Shown: one piece after another, positions 28,722 through 36,293 of the stretch
Position numbering within the stretch: position 1 is the stretch's first letter
How the letters are laid out: the number at the start of each line of letters is the position of its first letter
Source of the DNA: an uncultured Bacteroidota bacterium
GTDB taxonomy: Bacteria > Bacteroidota > Bacteroidia > Bacteroidales > UBA12481
Direction of reading: 5' to 3'
DNA length: 40,652 nucleotides
Assembly: GCA_903851365.1 (NCBI GenBank)
Contig: CAINOB010000110.1
Location: forward strand, 1-40,652
Position numbers and translations under genes: made by a program
The notes under the pieces: model-generated
What the model was told of the DNA's origin: nothing
Seen by the model: the letters and a program-made list of their open reading frames with translations, nothing else
Database searches by the model: none

Positions 28722-28846
28722 GGCAAAAGGGCAGGAGGGCAGAAAGGCAAAAAGTAAAGTTTAAAAAAGTAAGTCATAGTCAAATTAAGTACGACTTATA
28801 AATTTATTCTTTTGAGCTTTCCTTTCTGTCCTCCTGCCCTTTTGCC
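28722..28846. repeat. 125 bp long palindromic, MITE-like element
   Basis: The 26 nt at 28722-28747 (starting GGCAAAAGGGCAGGAGG) is complementary to 28821-28846, with one mismatch that would be a G-U pair in RNA. Inside, TAAGTC and GACTTA form a smaller nested stem. The purine-rich AGGGCAGGAGGGCAGAAAGG character is often seen in dispersed intergenic repeats of Bacteroidota. The element may be a non-autonomous transposable element or an mRNA hairpin between the GLPGLI and barrel genes. Confidence 0.7.
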
Positions 28847-28898
28847 CTCTTGCCCTGTTTTTACCCGTTTTGATATAACCTAACAACTAATTCAACCA

Positions 28899-31697
28899 AT
28901 GAAACGATATCTCATAATAATAATGGCAGCCTTGTGCATGTCGATCACCTCCTTCGCTCAATCCGTGAATCTTACCGGTGACGTTATGGGCGAAAAGGGG
29001 GTTCCGCTGAATTCCGCCACCGTTGTTCTGCTAAACCCGAAAGATTCTACTTTGGAATTCTTTGGGATAACCAATGATAAAGGGCATTTTGAAGTTAAAA
29101 GCGTTAGAGGCGGAAATTACCTGATGCAGGTGGCCTACCTGGGTTATCAGTCATTTTATCAGAATATGAGTTTTCCCTACGGGCCCGACAATAACTTCGG
29201 GATTGTAGCCTTAAAGCCTAAAACTGTTGACCTAAAGGAAGCAAAAATTGAAGGTGAATATGTTCCGCTTGTTATTCGCCACGATACCATTGAATTCAAT
29301 GCCCGGGCCTTTAAAACACGGTCGGACGCCAATGTAGAGGAGCTGCTCAAGAAATTACCGGGGATCGAAGTTGATCGGGCAGGTAATATCAGAGCATTGG
29401 GTAAGGATGTGAAAAAGGTGCTGGTCGATGGCAAGGAATTTTTCGGAAATGATCCGAAGGTGGCAACCAAAAACCTTCCAGCAGATGCTATTAATAAGGT
29501 TCAGGTATACGATAAACGTTCGGACGAATCGGAATTTACCGGTATCGACGACGGTACACGTGATAAAACGGTTAACCTGGTTCTGAAGGATGATAAAAAG
29601 AAGGGGATTCTCGGAGATGTGACCCTTGGCGCTGGTGCCGGTGATGTTTCGTCATCAGGAGGCAGCGGTAAATATTATCTGGGCAGCGGCAAGGCTTATC
29701 GTTTTACCGATAAAACCCAGGCTGCTGTGCTGGGTATGGTCAATAACGTTAATCAATCCGGATTTTCCTTTGGCGATTATATGAGTTTCAATGGAGGAAT
29801 GAGTGACATGGGTGGCGGTAATGCCGCTATTATGATCGGAGGAAGCGGTGGAGGCGGTCTGCCCATTAATTTTGGACAGGCGGAAAGTGGTTTGTCAGCT
29901 TCGGGTGCCGGTGGAGCAAACTTCTCCTATAGTTGGGCCAAAGACAGACGAGTCTTTGCAAGCTATACAATGACCGGCTCCAACAGAAAACTCACTGAAA
30001 CCACCAACACTAGGAACTTCACTCCGGAAAGATCCTTTGTGGAGGATCAGTCGGCCAATCAAATCCAGCGGGATACTTCGCACAATATTAATTTCGGGAT
30101 GCGCAACCGGATCGATTCCACCCAAACGATTATCGTAAACGGTAATATCGGTTTCTCAAATGCATTCTCACCCAGGAATTCAATCACCAATGCGAAGGAG
30201 AACGATATTCCGGTATATGCCCTGGGACGCATTAGCACGGGAAACTCCCGCTCTGTGTCAGGAAGCGCCAGCGGATCGTGGTTAAAAAAGTTCAACGGCA
30301 AACGCTCGATATTTAAAATCTCAGCGGATGGAAGCTATGCTAACAGTTTGTCGAATTCGATGTATCAAAACTCAACCCAATATTTCCTGCCAGCCAGTAC
30401 TCAGGTAGTGAGCCAGTTTCAGGATATTGCAACGGATAACGTCTCTGTTTCCGGATCAACATCCCTGACACAAAAAGTTAAGGGGCTGCTTTTCGTTGAG
30501 CCCGCATTGCGTATAGGATCGAGCAACGATCATTACAATAGGACTCAGGGATTACCGGTTGCCGACGGGAAACTGGTGGATTCATTGTACAGTCCCGATT
30601 TCCGAAAACTATACCAGTGGTTTCGACCGGAACTGAGCATTACGCGAAACTCTGATAAAACCCAGTTTACGGCAGTGCTTGGTGCCGAAGCCGGACAGGT
30701 CCGTACAACCCTTTGGAACGAATCACCTTTGACCACAAATCATCTGTATTTCACGCCCCGGTTGCAGTGGGAATATGAATATAAAACAGGCCGCAGGCTG
30801 ATGTTCTTCTATCAGACGAACGTTAATACTCCGTCGACCAGCCAGCTTTTGACCATTCCCGACAATAGCAATCCAATGGCCATATCTTACGGTAACCGCA
30901 ATCTAAAGCCTGAATATTCGAATAATGTTTATTTCAATTGGTTGATATTTGATCAGTTCAGTTTTACCTCTTTGATGAGCGGGATCGATGCCGGTTATAC
31001 CATCGATAAAATTAACTGGTCAAGAACCGTTGATTCGCAGCTCAAACAGACGATGACGCTGGTTAATGTTAAAAATGATTACAATGCTTCCGCCAGGATC
31101 GATTTTTCTACACCGATCCGGAAGTTGGGTGTAAAGATCAACCTGAACCTTCGCGAGAGCATGAATCAGGGAATCAGCCTGGTAAACGGTGATGAAAACA
31201 TCAATACCAACTTTACGCATAAAGCTTCACTGACCATCGATAACCGTAAAAAAGATAAGTGGGATGTGATGGTCGGAGGTTCCGTTCAGATGACTGATGC
31301 AAAGTATTCAATCCAGAACAGTTTGAATAACAGGTATGTAAATCTTGCCGGCTTTACCGAGATGCGCTATAATCCGACTGAGAAATGGAATTTTGGTTTT
31401 AAAGCAGATGTTACCAATTATACTGCCCAGAGTTTCGATAAACCGATCCTTGTTCCTTTGCTCAGTTGCGATGTCAGCTTTTATTTCCTGAAGAATAATC
31501 GCGGTGTACTGACTCTGAATGCCATGGACCTGTTAAATAAGAACACCGGTATCCAGCGTATCAGCGAACTAAATTACCTGCAGGAGCGTCAAACCAATAT
31601 GCTGGGCCGCTATGTAATGCTGACCTTCAAATATCGTCTCAACAAGATGGGCGGCAGTAGTCATGGCAGCTCTTTCAGCGTGAAGATTGATAGGTAG
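28899..31697 (+). CDS. TonB-receptor-like outer-membrane beta-barrel protein
   Basis: 932 residues. The signal peptide MKRYLIIIMAALCMSITSFA is followed by a carboxypeptidase-regulatory-like Ig domain (about 22-105: VNLTGDVMGEKGVPLNSATV, HFEVKSVRGGNYLMQVAYLG). A plug-like region (about 130-220) contains VEELLKKLPGIEVDRAGNIR, VLVDGKEFFGNDP and INKVQVYDKRSDESEF. The remainder is a large 'outer membrane beta-barrel family' domain. A glycine-rich stretch (GGMSDMGGGN, GGSGGGG) lies near residues 300-330. No SusD partner is present. It forms the common pair with the GLPGLI gene and may import or export an unknown ligand. Confidence 0.9.
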   Translation: MKRYLIIIMAALCMSITSFAQSVNLTGDVMGEKGVPLNSATVVLLNPKDSTLEFFGITNDKGHFEVKSVRGGNYLMQVAYLGYQSFYQNMSFPYGPDNNFGIVALKPKTVDLKEAKIEGEYVPLVIRHDTIEFNARAFKTRSDANVEELLKKLPGIEVDRAGNIRALGKDVKKVLVDGKEFFGNDPKVATKNLPADAINKVQVYDKRSDESEFTGIDDGTRDKTVNLVLKDDKKKGILGDVTLGAGAGDVSSSGGSGKYYLGSGKAYRFTDKTQAAVLGMVNNVNQSGFSFGDYMSFNGGMSDMGGGNAAIMIGGSGGGGLPINFGQAESGLSASGAGGANFSYSWAKDRRVFASYTMTGSNRKLTETTNTRNFTPERSFVEDQSANQIQRDTSHNINFGMRNRIDSTQTIIVNGNIGFSNAFSPRNSITNAKENDIPVYALGRISTGNSRSVSGSASGSWLKKFNGKRSIFKISADGSYANSLSNSMYQNSTQYFLPASTQVVSQFQDIATDNVSVSGSTSLTQKVKGLLFVEPALRIGSSNDHYNRTQGLPVADGKLVDSLYSPDFRKLYQWFRPELSITRNSDKTQFTAVLGAEAGQVRTTLWNESPLTTNHLYFTPRLQWEYEYKTGRRLMFFYQTNVNTPSTSQLLTIPDNSNPMAISYGNRNLKPEYSNNVYFNWLIFDQFSFTSLMSGIDAGYTIDKINWSRTVDSQLKQTMTLVNVKNDYNASARIDFSTPIRKLGVKINLNLRESMNQGISLVNGDENINTNFTHKASLTIDNRKKDKWDVMVGGSVQMTDAKYSIQNSLNNRYVNLAGFTEMRYNPTEKWNFGFKADVTNYTAQSFDKPILVPLLSCDVSFYFLKNNRGVLTLNAMDLLNKNTGIQRISELNYLQERQTNMLGRYVMLTFKYRLNKMGGSSHGSSFSVKIDR

Positions 31698-31700
31698 TTG

Positions 31701-31714
31701 GCAGCCGGCTGCCC
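31701..31714. terminator. Short palindrome between convergent genes
   Basis: GGCAGCCGGCTGCC is a perfect 14 nt palindrome in the 29 bp gap between the barrel and the exonuclease-family gene. It could help end transcription from both sides, but there is no T-tract. Confidence 0.25.
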
Positions 31715-31726
31715 GACACCCAATAC

Positions 31727-32551
31727 CTAAAACCCAACGATTACCGGCAAATGATCCGATAAATAATTCCCGTTAAAACTATCCTCCCTCACGAGGTAGC
31801 TTTTAACGGGTTTTGTTTTTCTGACATAGATAAAATCAATGCGGTTGCCCGGCTTGCCTGAGGTTGAAAATCCGGTGAAGGTATACTCAGGTCCTTTGGG
31901 AGCAGCGGCGGAAACCATTCTTGAATCCTTAAATCCGTCACCTGTGATAATCGGGTAGGGAGTATCAGAAGGAGTTGCATTGAAATCTCCGGTAATAATA
32001 ATGGAGTGACTGCCGGCGATGGAATCCGCTGCATGAACCAGCAATTTTGCGCTCATGATCCTTGCCGTAACGCCCATATGGTCGAAATGAGTGTTCATGA
32101 CATAGAGAGTATCTTTTGATTTGTCGACAAGCGCTATCCAGGTAACCATTCGCGGGCAAACTGCATCCCATCCCAATTTGCCTGGTATTTCGGGTGTTTC
32201 TGAAAGCCAGAAGTTTCCGGTTTTGACCAGTTTGAATTTATCTTTCTGATAAAATACCGGCACATATTCCCCCTTTTTACCGCCGTCGTCGCGTCCGGCA
32301 CCAACCCAGGTATACCCGGGGAGGGCAATGGCCAGATCGTTTACTTGGTCGTCCAGAGCTTCCTGCATGCAGAATATCGCAGGACTGACGTCTCGAATAA
32401 GCGCAAAAACCCTCTCTTTTCGGTTTGGCCAGGCGTTAACTCCATCGCCCGGATTGTTATATCGGATGTTCCAGGTCATTATTTTCAGATCGGAACCGAC
32501 ACCGGCTATGGACAACAATATCAGAAGTGATAGAAGCAGCGCGTTTTTCAT
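31727..32551 (-). CDS. Endonuclease/exonuclease/phosphatase family protein, exported
   Basis: 274 residues from the ATG at 32551. The frame extends to 32599, but MKNALLLSLLILLSIAGVGS is a signal peptide, so the internal start is preferred. The EEP fold motifs are all present: MTWNIRYNNP (N28), FCMQEAL (E64), MNTHFDHMG, IITGDFNATP and the terminal SDHLPV (D266/H267). These are the metal and catalytic residues of the DNase I/sphingomyelinase/phosphatase superfamily. A periplasmic phosphodiesterase or phosphatase role is likely, and the substrate is unknown. The gene converges on the barrel gene and is divergent from the helicase. Confidence 0.9.
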   Translation of the reverse strand: MKNALLLSLLILLSIAGVGSDLKIMTWNIRYNNPGDGVNAWPNRKERVFALIRDVSPAIFCMQEALDDQVNDLAIALPGYTWVGAGRDDGGKKGEYVPVFYQKDKFKLVKTGNFWLSETPEIPGKLGWDAVCPRMVTWIALVDKSKDTLYVMNTHFDHMGVTARIMSAKLLVHAADSIAGSHSIIITGDFNATPSDTPYPIITGDGFKDSRMVSAAAPKGPEYTFTGFSTSGKPGNRIDFIYVRKTKPVKSYLVREDSFNGNYLSDHLPVIVGF

Positions 32552-32622
32552 GGAAAATAGGGATTGACAATTCTGCAAAATAATAAAATGGAACGACATG
32601 CTGTTAATTGACTTTAAAACAA

Positions 32623-32630
32623 TACCTTTG
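32623..32630 (+). promoter_or_regulatory. Candidate -7 box (TACCTTTG) for the helicase gene
   Basis: TACCTTTG matches TAnnTTTG and lies 59 nt before the start codon, leaving a moderate 5' leader. The -33 box is unclear. Confidence 0.5.
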
Positions 32631-32689
32631 CGGCCGAATTAAAATAATGGCTTTCAGGCATTTTGCCTTGAGCTGCAAGGAGAAATTTG

Positions 32690-34399
32690 ATGAGTGGATT
32701 TGAAGAGTTCGGGTTGCGCAAAGAGATCCTCCGCGCTATCACCGACATGGGTTTTGAAGAACCCACCCCCATACAGGCCGAGACTATTCCCTACCTGTTA
32801 ACCCCAAATGCCGATTTGATTGGTCTGGCTCAGACCGGTACCGGCAAAACTGCCGGATTCGGATTGCCGATTCTGCAGCAGATTGATTTTGGACAAAAAA
32901 CGATCCAGGCGCTGGTGTTATGTCCAACCCGCGAATTATGTATGCAGATCACAAAGGATATGCAGAATTTTTCGAAGTATGTTCCAGAATTTAAAATTGT
33001 CGCCGTTTATGGCGGCGCAAGCATCCAGCCACAGATTCAGGCTCTTAAGGCCGGTGTTCACATGGTGGTTGCTACTCCAGGCAGGGCGATGGACCTGTTA
33101 AACCGCAAGCTTCTTAAAGTCCAGCATGTTAAATGGCTGGTCCTTGATGAAGCGGATGAAATGTTATCGATGGGATTCAAGGATGATCTCGACACCATTT
33201 TGTCAGATACCCCGGCTGAGAAACAAACGATGCTGTTTTCGGCCACCATGCCGACAGAGATTCGCCAGATTGCCGAAAAATACATGCATGCTCCGGTAAT
33301 GATTTCGGTTGGCAAAAAAAATGCAGGAGCTGAAAATGTGCAGCATGAATATTATGTGGTTCATGCCAAGGACCGCTATCATGCTTTGAAACGGATTGTC
33401 GATTTGCATCCTCTGATTTATGGTATCATTTTTTGCCGTACCCGTGCCGAAACTCAGGATGTTGCTGATAAGCTGATGAGTGAAGGTTATAATGCCGATG
33501 TGCTTCATGGCGACTTGTCACAGGCACAGCGTGATTTCGTTATGAGCCGTTTCCGCCAGAAGCATGTTCAACTTTTAGTGGCTACCGATGTGGCTGCCAG
33601 GGGCTTGGATGTTAACGATCTTACCCACGTAATCAATTATAACCTGCCGGATGAATTAGAAATTTATATTCACCGTAGTGGGCGTACCGGTCGTGCCGGA
33701 AAAACCGGAACCTCGATTTCGATTATACATACCCGTGAACCACAGAAAGTTACCCAACTCGAAAAACTCCTGAGTAAGAAGTTTATCCGTAAACAGGTGC
33801 CGGGTGGTATGGAGATCTGTGAAAGTCAGCTTTTCAATCTTATCGATAAAGTAAAAACCGTTGAGGTTAACGAAAGTCAAATCGATCCGTTTCTGGAAGG
33901 GATCTACAGCAGACTCAGCCAGCTTGAACGGGAAGACTTGATAAAGAAATTTGTTTCCGTGGAATTTAACCGGTTCCTGGCCTTTTACGAAAATGCGCCT
34001 GACCTGAATGCCAATATTCATGATCAGAAGAATCCGCTCAGCCGCGATAATCGATCGCGTTCTGAACGTGCAGCTGAACGCATGCAATTCTCCAGGATTT
34101 TCATCAACCTCGGGACAAAGAATAACATGAATCCTTCGAATATTATTGGCCTGATTAATGACCGGACTGGCAATAAATCAATTCAGATCGGCAAGATCGA
34201 AATGATGAAGAAATTCGCCTTTGTTGAAGTTGACAGCCGTTTCGAGCGAGAAGTGATGAATTCATTCCGCGACTGCACCATCGATGGAGTTCGTGTCAGC
34301 GTGGAACTTAAAACATCCGAAGGCCCACGGGAACCAAGGTTCGAGGATTTTCCGCGTGCTAAAAGAAAATCCAACCGAAACGATAAGAAGCGCTGGTAA
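32690..34399 (+). CDS. DEAD-box RNA helicase with DbpA-type RNA-binding tail
   Basis: 569 residues. I chose the ATG at 32690, not the TTG three bases earlier, because an AAGGAG Shine-Dalgarno lies 7 nt upstream. The Q motif is GFEEPTPIQ, Walker A is AQTGTGKT (47-54), motif Ia PTRELCMQ, DEAD at 153-156, SAT at 184-186, and later IIFCRTR, ATDVAARGLDV and HRSGRTGRAG. The C-terminal domain (about 460-545: RIFINLGTKNNMNPSNIIGL, KFAFVEVD, DGVRVSVEL) is a DbpA/CsdA RNA-recognition fold, followed by a basic tail RAKRKSNRNDKKRW. It probably assists ribosome assembly or mRNA turnover. No terminator is seen before the following cassette array. Confidence 0.95.
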   Translation: MSGFEEFGLRKEILRAITDMGFEEPTPIQAETIPYLLTPNADLIGLAQTGTGKTAGFGLPILQQIDFGQKTIQALVLCPTRELCMQITKDMQNFSKYVPEFKIVAVYGGASIQPQIQALKAGVHMVVATPGRAMDLLNRKLLKVQHVKWLVLDEADEMLSMGFKDDLDTILSDTPAEKQTMLFSATMPTEIRQIAEKYMHAPVMISVGKKNAGAENVQHEYYVVHAKDRYHALKRIVDLHPLIYGIIFCRTRAETQDVADKLMSEGYNADVLHGDLSQAQRDFVMSRFRQKHVQLLVATDVAARGLDVNDLTHVINYNLPDELEIYIHRSGRTGRAGKTGTSISIIHTREPQKVTQLEKLLSKKFIRKQVPGGMEICESQLFNLIDKVKTVEVNESQIDPFLEGIYSRLSQLEREDLIKKFVSVEFNRFLAFYENAPDLNANIHDQKNPLSRDNRSRSERAAERMQFSRIFINLGTKNNMNPSNIIGLINDRTGNKSIQIGKIEMMKKFAFVEVDSRFEREVMNSFRDCTIDGVRVSVELKTSEGPREPRFEDFPRAKRKSNRNDKKRW

Positions 34400-34410
34400 T
34401 TTGCAATCGT

Positions 34411-34475
34411 TTAACAGTTTTTTCACATTCTTTAACATTAGGATATGTAACATTAGTCCGATCCGTTCGTCTTAT
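34411..34475 (+). promoter_or_regulatory. Cassette 1 regulatory block (ECF-type promoter)
   Basis: TTAAC occurs at 34411 and 34432 (21 nt apart). The box TTCACATTCTTTAAC (34422-34436) is followed by 9 nt, TGTAAC (34446-34451), 16 nt and CGTCTTAT (34468-34475). It matches the blocks at 34660-34745 and 35674-35758. TGTAAC-N16-CGTC has the form of an ECF sigma promoter. Confidence 0.75.
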
Positions 34476-34479
34476 AGGT

Positions 34480-34637
34480 ACAAAAGAGATAACGTTAATT
34501 AACAGATGTTATAACTGGATACGACAACGAAGAGGTTAATTTGCAACCAAGATATTAGAAGAAACTGCAAGGAGTAAGTGTTTGTTTTTCGAAACAGTCC
34601 CGATTAGCCGGCTCTAACAAGCCGGCTTTTCTTTTTG
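34480..34637 (+). ncRNA. Candidate non-coding transcript of the ORF-less cassette 1
   Basis: From the promoter at 34446-34475, transcription would start near 34480 and stop at the terminator ending at 34637, giving about 158 nt. There is no credible ORF, since the only ATG opens ATG-TTA-TAA. The sequence from 34488 onward matches the 3' region of cassette 2 (35504-35652): GATAACGTTnATTAACAG, ATATTAGA, ACTGCAA, GTGTTTG, TTTTCGAAA, AGTCCCGAT. So this is either a cassette that lost its gene or a real small RNA. The rest of this 386 bp gap (34400-34785) holds the cassette 1 and cassette 2 promoter blocks. Confidence 0.5.
34606..34637 (+). terminator. Intrinsic terminator of cassette 1
   Basis: AGCCGGC and GCCGGCT form a 7 bp stem with an 8 nt loop, followed by TTTTCTTTTTGTT. 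The same hairpin, with a different loop, ends cassette 2. Confidence 0.85.
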
Positions 34638-34659
34638 TTAAAAATCAGCCAAAATCAAA

Positions 34660-34745
34660 TTAACAATTCATTAACGTTAAAGCTTCTAATATTCACATTC
34701 TTTAACACTTACGAATGTAACATAACCGGTTTTCAAGCGTCTTAT
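34660..34745 (+). promoter_or_regulatory. Cassette 2 regulatory block (ECF-type promoter with phased TTAAC repeats)
   Basis: TTAAC is repeated at 34660, 34671 and 34702 (spacings 11 and 31). TTCACATTCTTTAAC (34692-34706), 9 nt, TGTAAC (34716-34721), 16 nt and CGTCTTAT (34738-34745) follow. The layout is identical to cassette 3, including the TTAAC spacing. The start codon is 40 nt after the -10. Confidence 0.75.
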
Positions 34746-34785
34746 AAGTACAAAAGAGAGCTTAAAAATCTTAAAAATATTAGAG

Positions 34786-35508
34786 ATGAAAACTATGAAA
34801 ATTTTAAAACTGACGGGAATAATTCTTCTGGGACTGGCACTGACGAGCCAGGTAGAAGCTAGTGTTTCCAGCGCTCCAAAAAGTGCAAAAAATGTGATTA
34901 CCCTAACGGTCGACCGGCCGGTGATTGAGTACATGGCAAAGGCTGCTACTGACAAGATCGAAGCTAACGATATATATAGAATGCAAAAGATGGCGTTCCA
35001 GATTGATCATCTGACCATTTCTTTCCTCGATCCTGATGCAAGTGATTATATATTGAGATTCAAGCCACAGGATGAGCAGGGTCTGGAAGCCTGGATGTTT
35101 AACGAAGGCTATCTGAAATCAACTTCAGCTAATGATGTTTCTCCGATGTCGGAAATCAGCGCCAGAATCGAATCGATTAATCACCGCTATGCAAAAAGCT
35201 CAAAACAGGACATCACCCTGACACTTGACAAACCGATCATTGATTTTCTGATAAAGTTGTATGATAATCAGATTAACTCCAAACAGATTGTCCGGTTACA
35301 GAAGATGTGTAATAAGATTGATCATGTTACTGTTTCATTCCTCGACAAGAATGCCAGCGACTATGTGTTAAAATTCAAACAGCTCGATAATCATGGTCTG
35401 GAAGAATGGATGTTCAACGAAGGTTATATTATAGCCGATCCGGAAGCTGATGCCATAGCTGCTGATGACGTTACTCTGGAACCACTTTTTAAACTGCTGA
35501 CCCGATAA
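34786..35508 (+). CDS. Secreted protein with two copies of an unknown 73-residue domain (cassette 2)
   Basis: 240 residues. Signal peptide MKTMKILKLTGIILLGLALT...VEA, nearly the same as that of the next gene, which supports the first ATG. The mature protein holds two repeats at residues 38-110 and 143-215. Their shared positions are ITLTxDxPxI, I...xIxRxQKMxxxIDHxTxSFLD, ASDYxLxFK and GLExWMFNEGYx. The unit looks like a compact alpha/beta domain ending in an invariant WMFNEGY. I recognise no family. It sits between a cassette promoter and a conserved 3' element with terminator, so it is a single-gene unit under the same ECF-type promoter as its neighbours. A periplasmic or surface role is likely, and no function can be given. 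Confidence 0.85.
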   Translation: MKTMKILKLTGIILLGLALTSQVEASVSSAPKSAKNVITLTVDRPVIEYMAKAATDKIEANDIYRMQKMAFQIDHLTISFLDPDASDYILRFKPQDEQGLEAWMFNEGYLKSTSANDVSPMSEISARIESINHRYAKSSKQDITLTLDKPIIDFLIKLYDNQINSKQIVRLQKMCNKIDHVTVSFLDKNASDYVLKFKQLDNHGLEEWMFNEGYIIADPEADAIAADDVTLEPLFKLLTR

Positions 35509-35652
35509 CGTTTATTAACAGTAATTATATCTGAATAAGGTAACGATGAAGTTAATTTGTGACATAGATATTAGATGAGACTGCAAAGTGTAGTGTTTGG
35601 TTTTCGAAAAAGTCCCGATCAGCCGGCCCGCAAGAGCCGGCTTTTCCTTTTG
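35504..35652 (+). other. Conserved cassette 3' element with terminator (cassette 2)
   Basis: 149 nt beginning at the gene's stop codon and matching 34488-34637 of cassette 1. Conserved blocks include GATAACGTT, TTAATTTG, ATATTAGA, ACTGCAA, GTGTTTG, TTTTCGAAA and AGTCCCGAT. It ends in the hairpin AGCCGGC/GCCGGCT (35621-35641) plus TTTTCCTTTTGT. Conservation beyond the terminator itself suggests a functional 3' UTR or embedded RNA. With the cassette 3 block (35674-35758) it fills the 304 bp gap 35509-35812. Confidence 0.65.
35621..35652 (+). terminator. Intrinsic terminator of cassette 2
   Basis: A 7 bp AGCCGGC/GCCGGCT stem with an 8 nt loop, followed by TTTTCCTTTTGT. Confidence 0.85.
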
Positions 35653-35673
35653 TATTTATCGAAGGAATCCGCG

Positions 35674-35758
35674 TTAACAAATCATTAACGAAAAAGCCTG
35701 TAAACTTCACATTCTTTAACGTTTACGCGTGTAACTAAGTCGCTCCGCGATCGTCTTA
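35674..35758 (+). promoter_or_regulatory. Cassette 3 regulatory block (ECF-type promoter with phased TTAAC repeats)
   Basis: TTAAC lies at 35674, 35685 and 35716 (spacings 11 and 31, as in cassette 2). TTCACATTCTTTAAC (35706-35720), 9 nt, TGTAAC (35730-35735), 16 nt and CGTCTTA (35752-35758) follow. Confidence 0.75.
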
Positions 35759-35812
35759 GTATTAGAAACAAGATTTAAAAACAAGAATTAAAAACTTAAA
35801 AAATACATTACA

Positions 35813-36244
35813 ATGAAAACTTTAAAAATCTTAAAACTGACAAGCGCTATTCTTCTGGGAGTAGTTTTAACAAGCAATTTAAATGCAGTAGCCGGTACAC
35901 ATGGAATTAAAGAAAAGCGGGCCACTGTTGTTACCCTGGAAAAACCGGTCATGGACCTTCTTGCCAAGGCTTCTGCCCTTATCGATACCAATGACTTTTT
36001 AAGAGCCAGTGAAGGTTTGGAAACTGTATTGTTGAAAGATAACTCGCTGAACAGCTTCGATACCGAAATGGGAGTTCCTGTACCATGGCTCGAGAATATG
36101 CATTTCAATACCGAAAGTGAAGATCTGACCGAAGTTCCGGTTCCCTGGTTAGACAACATGCATTTTACTTCACCGGTGGTTAATGAGAATGATGACAATC
36201 TGGAAGTTCCTGTTCCCTGGATGGAAAATCTGCACTTCGATTAA
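35813..36244 (+). CDS. Secreted protein ending in three VPVPW peptide repeats (cassette 3)
   Basis: 143 residues. Signal peptide MKTLKILKLTSAILLGVVLT...LNA, a sibling of the previous gene's. Residues 38-68 (VVTLEKPVMDLLAKAS, IDTNDFLR) resemble the start of the 73-residue domain in the preceding protein, so the two genes share an ancestor. The C-terminal half is different: three near-identical 12-mers, GVPVPWLENMHF (87-98), EVPVPWLDNMHF (107-118) and EVPVPWMENLHF (131-142), separated by acidic linkers. The last copy forms almost the exact C-terminus. Such a layout (signal peptide, spacer, repeated peptide) could be a multivalent binding tail or a precursor cut into peptides. No processing enzyme is adjacent, so neither idea is established. 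Confidence 0.85.
   Translation: MKTLKILKLTSAILLGVVLTSNLNAVAGTHGIKEKRATVVTLEKPVMDLLAKASALIDTNDFLRASEGLETVLLKDNSLNSFDTEMGVPVPWLENMHFNTESEDLTEVPVPWLDNMHFTSPVVNENDDNLEVPVPWMENLHFD
36071..36238 (+). repeat. Three in-frame 36 bp coding repeats (VPVPW motif)
   Basis: Copies at 36071-36106, 36131-36166 and 36203-36238. Synonymous codons differ (GTACCATGG, GTTCCCTGG, GTTCCCTGG) while the peptide is conserved, which points to selection on the protein. Confidence 0.85.
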
Positions 36245-36293
36245 TCGTCAAAATAATCTCACTGTCCGGACTGAAAGTCTGGCAGTTATTAAG

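Noticed and set aside
20516-31697. A polysaccharide utilisation locus
   Set aside because: A glycosidase-like protein and a barrel are present but far apart, and no SusD-like gene was found.
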